Below, one piece after another: positions 63,246-64,000 of a stretch of DNA of 64,000 bases. The DNA comes from Cohnella thermotolerans DSM 17683. GTDB taxonomy: Bacteria; Bacillota; Bacilli; Paenibacillales; Paenibacillaceae. The notes beneath the pieces were generated by a model, which saw only the letters and a list, made by a program, of their open reading frames with translations, searched no databases and was not told the DNA's origin. Where the stretch lies: positions 1-64,000 of the forward strand of contig NZ_AUCP01000033.1 in NCBI RefSeq assembly GCF_000429825.1, written 5' to 3'. How positions within the stretch are numbered: position 1 is the stretch's first letter; each line of letters begins with the position of its first letter. The translations under genes and the position numbers were made by a program.

Positions 63246-63477
63246 TTTTTTTGCTTTTGTCATGTTTGCTAGGAAGCCTCCGTCAAGCCCATGGGTATAA
63301 AAAAAGAAACTTACTCTCTCAATATATCATGTTTGTATCTTTCGAAATAGTTCTTTTTGGGTAAAGGCCTATCCGCCTTTTTGGTACGATTCGGTTAGTT
63401 CTTCGCATAAATTAGATCGAAAGGACGATTCATCGTCCTGGATTCTGCCGTTAGCGGCCGTCTCGGAGGTGATACAG

Positions 63478-63807
63478 ATGATGCGTCTTGTTCCGTTCGA
63501 CATCGAGGGACATACGGCGCTCGGAGCCGAAGTGCTCTTGCCGGGTACGACTCTGCTGGCGATTACGGCCGGGAACGGTTACATCATGTGCGGTGCCTTG
63601 GACGTCCAACTGCTGAACGAACGCCTCAAAGACCGCCGGATCATTGCCGGAAGGGCGGTCGGCGTGCGCACCTTCGAACAGCTGCTCGAAGCGCCGCTGG
63701 AATCCGTAACCGATACGGCGCGGAGCCTTGGCATCGAACCGGGAATGACCGGCCGCCGTGCGATAGCCGTCATGGCCGCCGCCGGCGCCAAAGCTCACGC
63801 CGAATAA
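63478..63807 (+). CDS. yunC: YunC-like DUF1805 protein
   Basis: A 109-residue single-domain protein. The block NGYIMCGALDVQLLNERLKD, then AGRAVGVRTFEQLLEAPLES, matches B. subtilis YunC over its whole length. The function is not established. The ATG at 63478 has GGAGG eight bases upstream. The interval 63264-63477 between the interrupted gene and yunC holds an AAAGGC/GCCTTT hairpin at 63363-63380. Confidence 0.9.
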   Translation: MMRLVPFDIEGHTALGAEVLLPGTTLLAITAGNGYIMCGALDVQLLNERLKDRRIIAGRAVGVRTFEQLLEAPLESVTDTARSLGIEPGMTGRRAIAVMAAAGAKAHAE

Positions 63808-63837
63808 CCTGGAATACGGGCGTTCCGCCGCCTTCGA

Positions 63838-64000
<163 letters not shown>

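Larger units (their letters stand above)
61084..63263 (-). pseudogene. Conserved-looking small gene interrupted by an insertion sequence
   Basis: The ATG (63261-63263) and codons M-T-K-A-K-K lie on one side of the IS (63246-63263); the rest (frame K-K-T-D-D-G-S-F-L-F-Q-V-D-I to FLE) lies at 61084-61492 on the other. Joining the two sides across the A-tract gives a protein of about 139 residues beginning MTKAKKTDDGSFLF. GGAGG lies upstream of the ATG. The C-terminal part (LIRVNLNKGKGVKLSMPCRV, LTLYHVDEKRVYSVNLNEID) is soluble and alpha/beta-like; I do not recognise the family. A shortened protein could start at a TTG at 61467 inside the remaining part. Confidence 0.75.

Overview
The window looks like chromosome of a GC-rich, endospore-forming Gram-positive of the Paenibacillaceae (Cohnella/Paenibacillus type). 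This rests on spore genes (spoVR, yhbH, an sda-like gene), S-layer-homology (SLH) domains on a secreted glycosidase, Bacillus-type comQ/comP/comA and tcy/ytm gene sets, and LplB-type sugar ABC transporters under membrane-bound AraC regulators. No rRNA or tRNA gene was seen.

Layout. 1-222: edge of an IS1380-type insertion sequence. 386-2105: a four-gene agr-like peptide locus (membrane protein, AgrB, a 41-residue AgrD, a bare LytTR DNA-binding protein) with no kinase and no receiver domain. 2282-6022: stress-type SDR, spoVR, and a TetR/membrane-protein pair with two operators. 6193-11560: helD, recQ and an M24 peptidase. 11784-19513: a LysR regulator and a sulfur-compound uptake and breakdown operon matching the B. 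subtilis ytlI/ytmI-tcy-ytmO-ytnJ set, with an extra DinB-like protein. 19603-22797: lactonase-like protein, lipase, a 47-bp tandem repeat array, a cupin and an internally deleted SDR.

23025-27601 is AT-rich in its first half. It holds sda, a candidate ComX pheromone gene on the minus strand, comP, comA and comQ. The AT-rich sequence ends inside comP, at about the join between sensor and kinase, so the locus looks like a mosaic. 27612-32420: AraC, ThuA-like protein, Gfo/Idh/MocA oxidoreductase and a 5'-truncated GH3. 32736-34928: ArsR and a SulP transporter. 35213-43342: two SDRs, an FAH-family hydrolase, IclR, AraC, an enolase-superfamily dehydratase and a GH95 enzyme; together they suggest non-phosphorylated breakdown of a deoxysugar such as L-fucose. 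43621-57264: membrane AraC regulator, a sugar ABC importer starting at a CTG codon behind paired direct-repeat operators, a second GH95-like enzyme and a 1602-residue GH27 enzyme with X2 and SLH domains.

57445-64000: yhbH, a DUF423 protein, a PAS-GGDEF-EAL protein, an insertion sequence of about 1.75 kb that splits a conserved small gene at its sixth or seventh codon, yunC, and the 3' end of mtnA.

The main themes are cell-cell signalling (two peptide systems close together), sulfur salvage and glycan use. The most unusual items are the kinase-less agr locus, the divergent ComX candidate with the comP mosaic, the repeat array, the paired operators before the CTG-started transporter gene, and the IS-interrupted gene.
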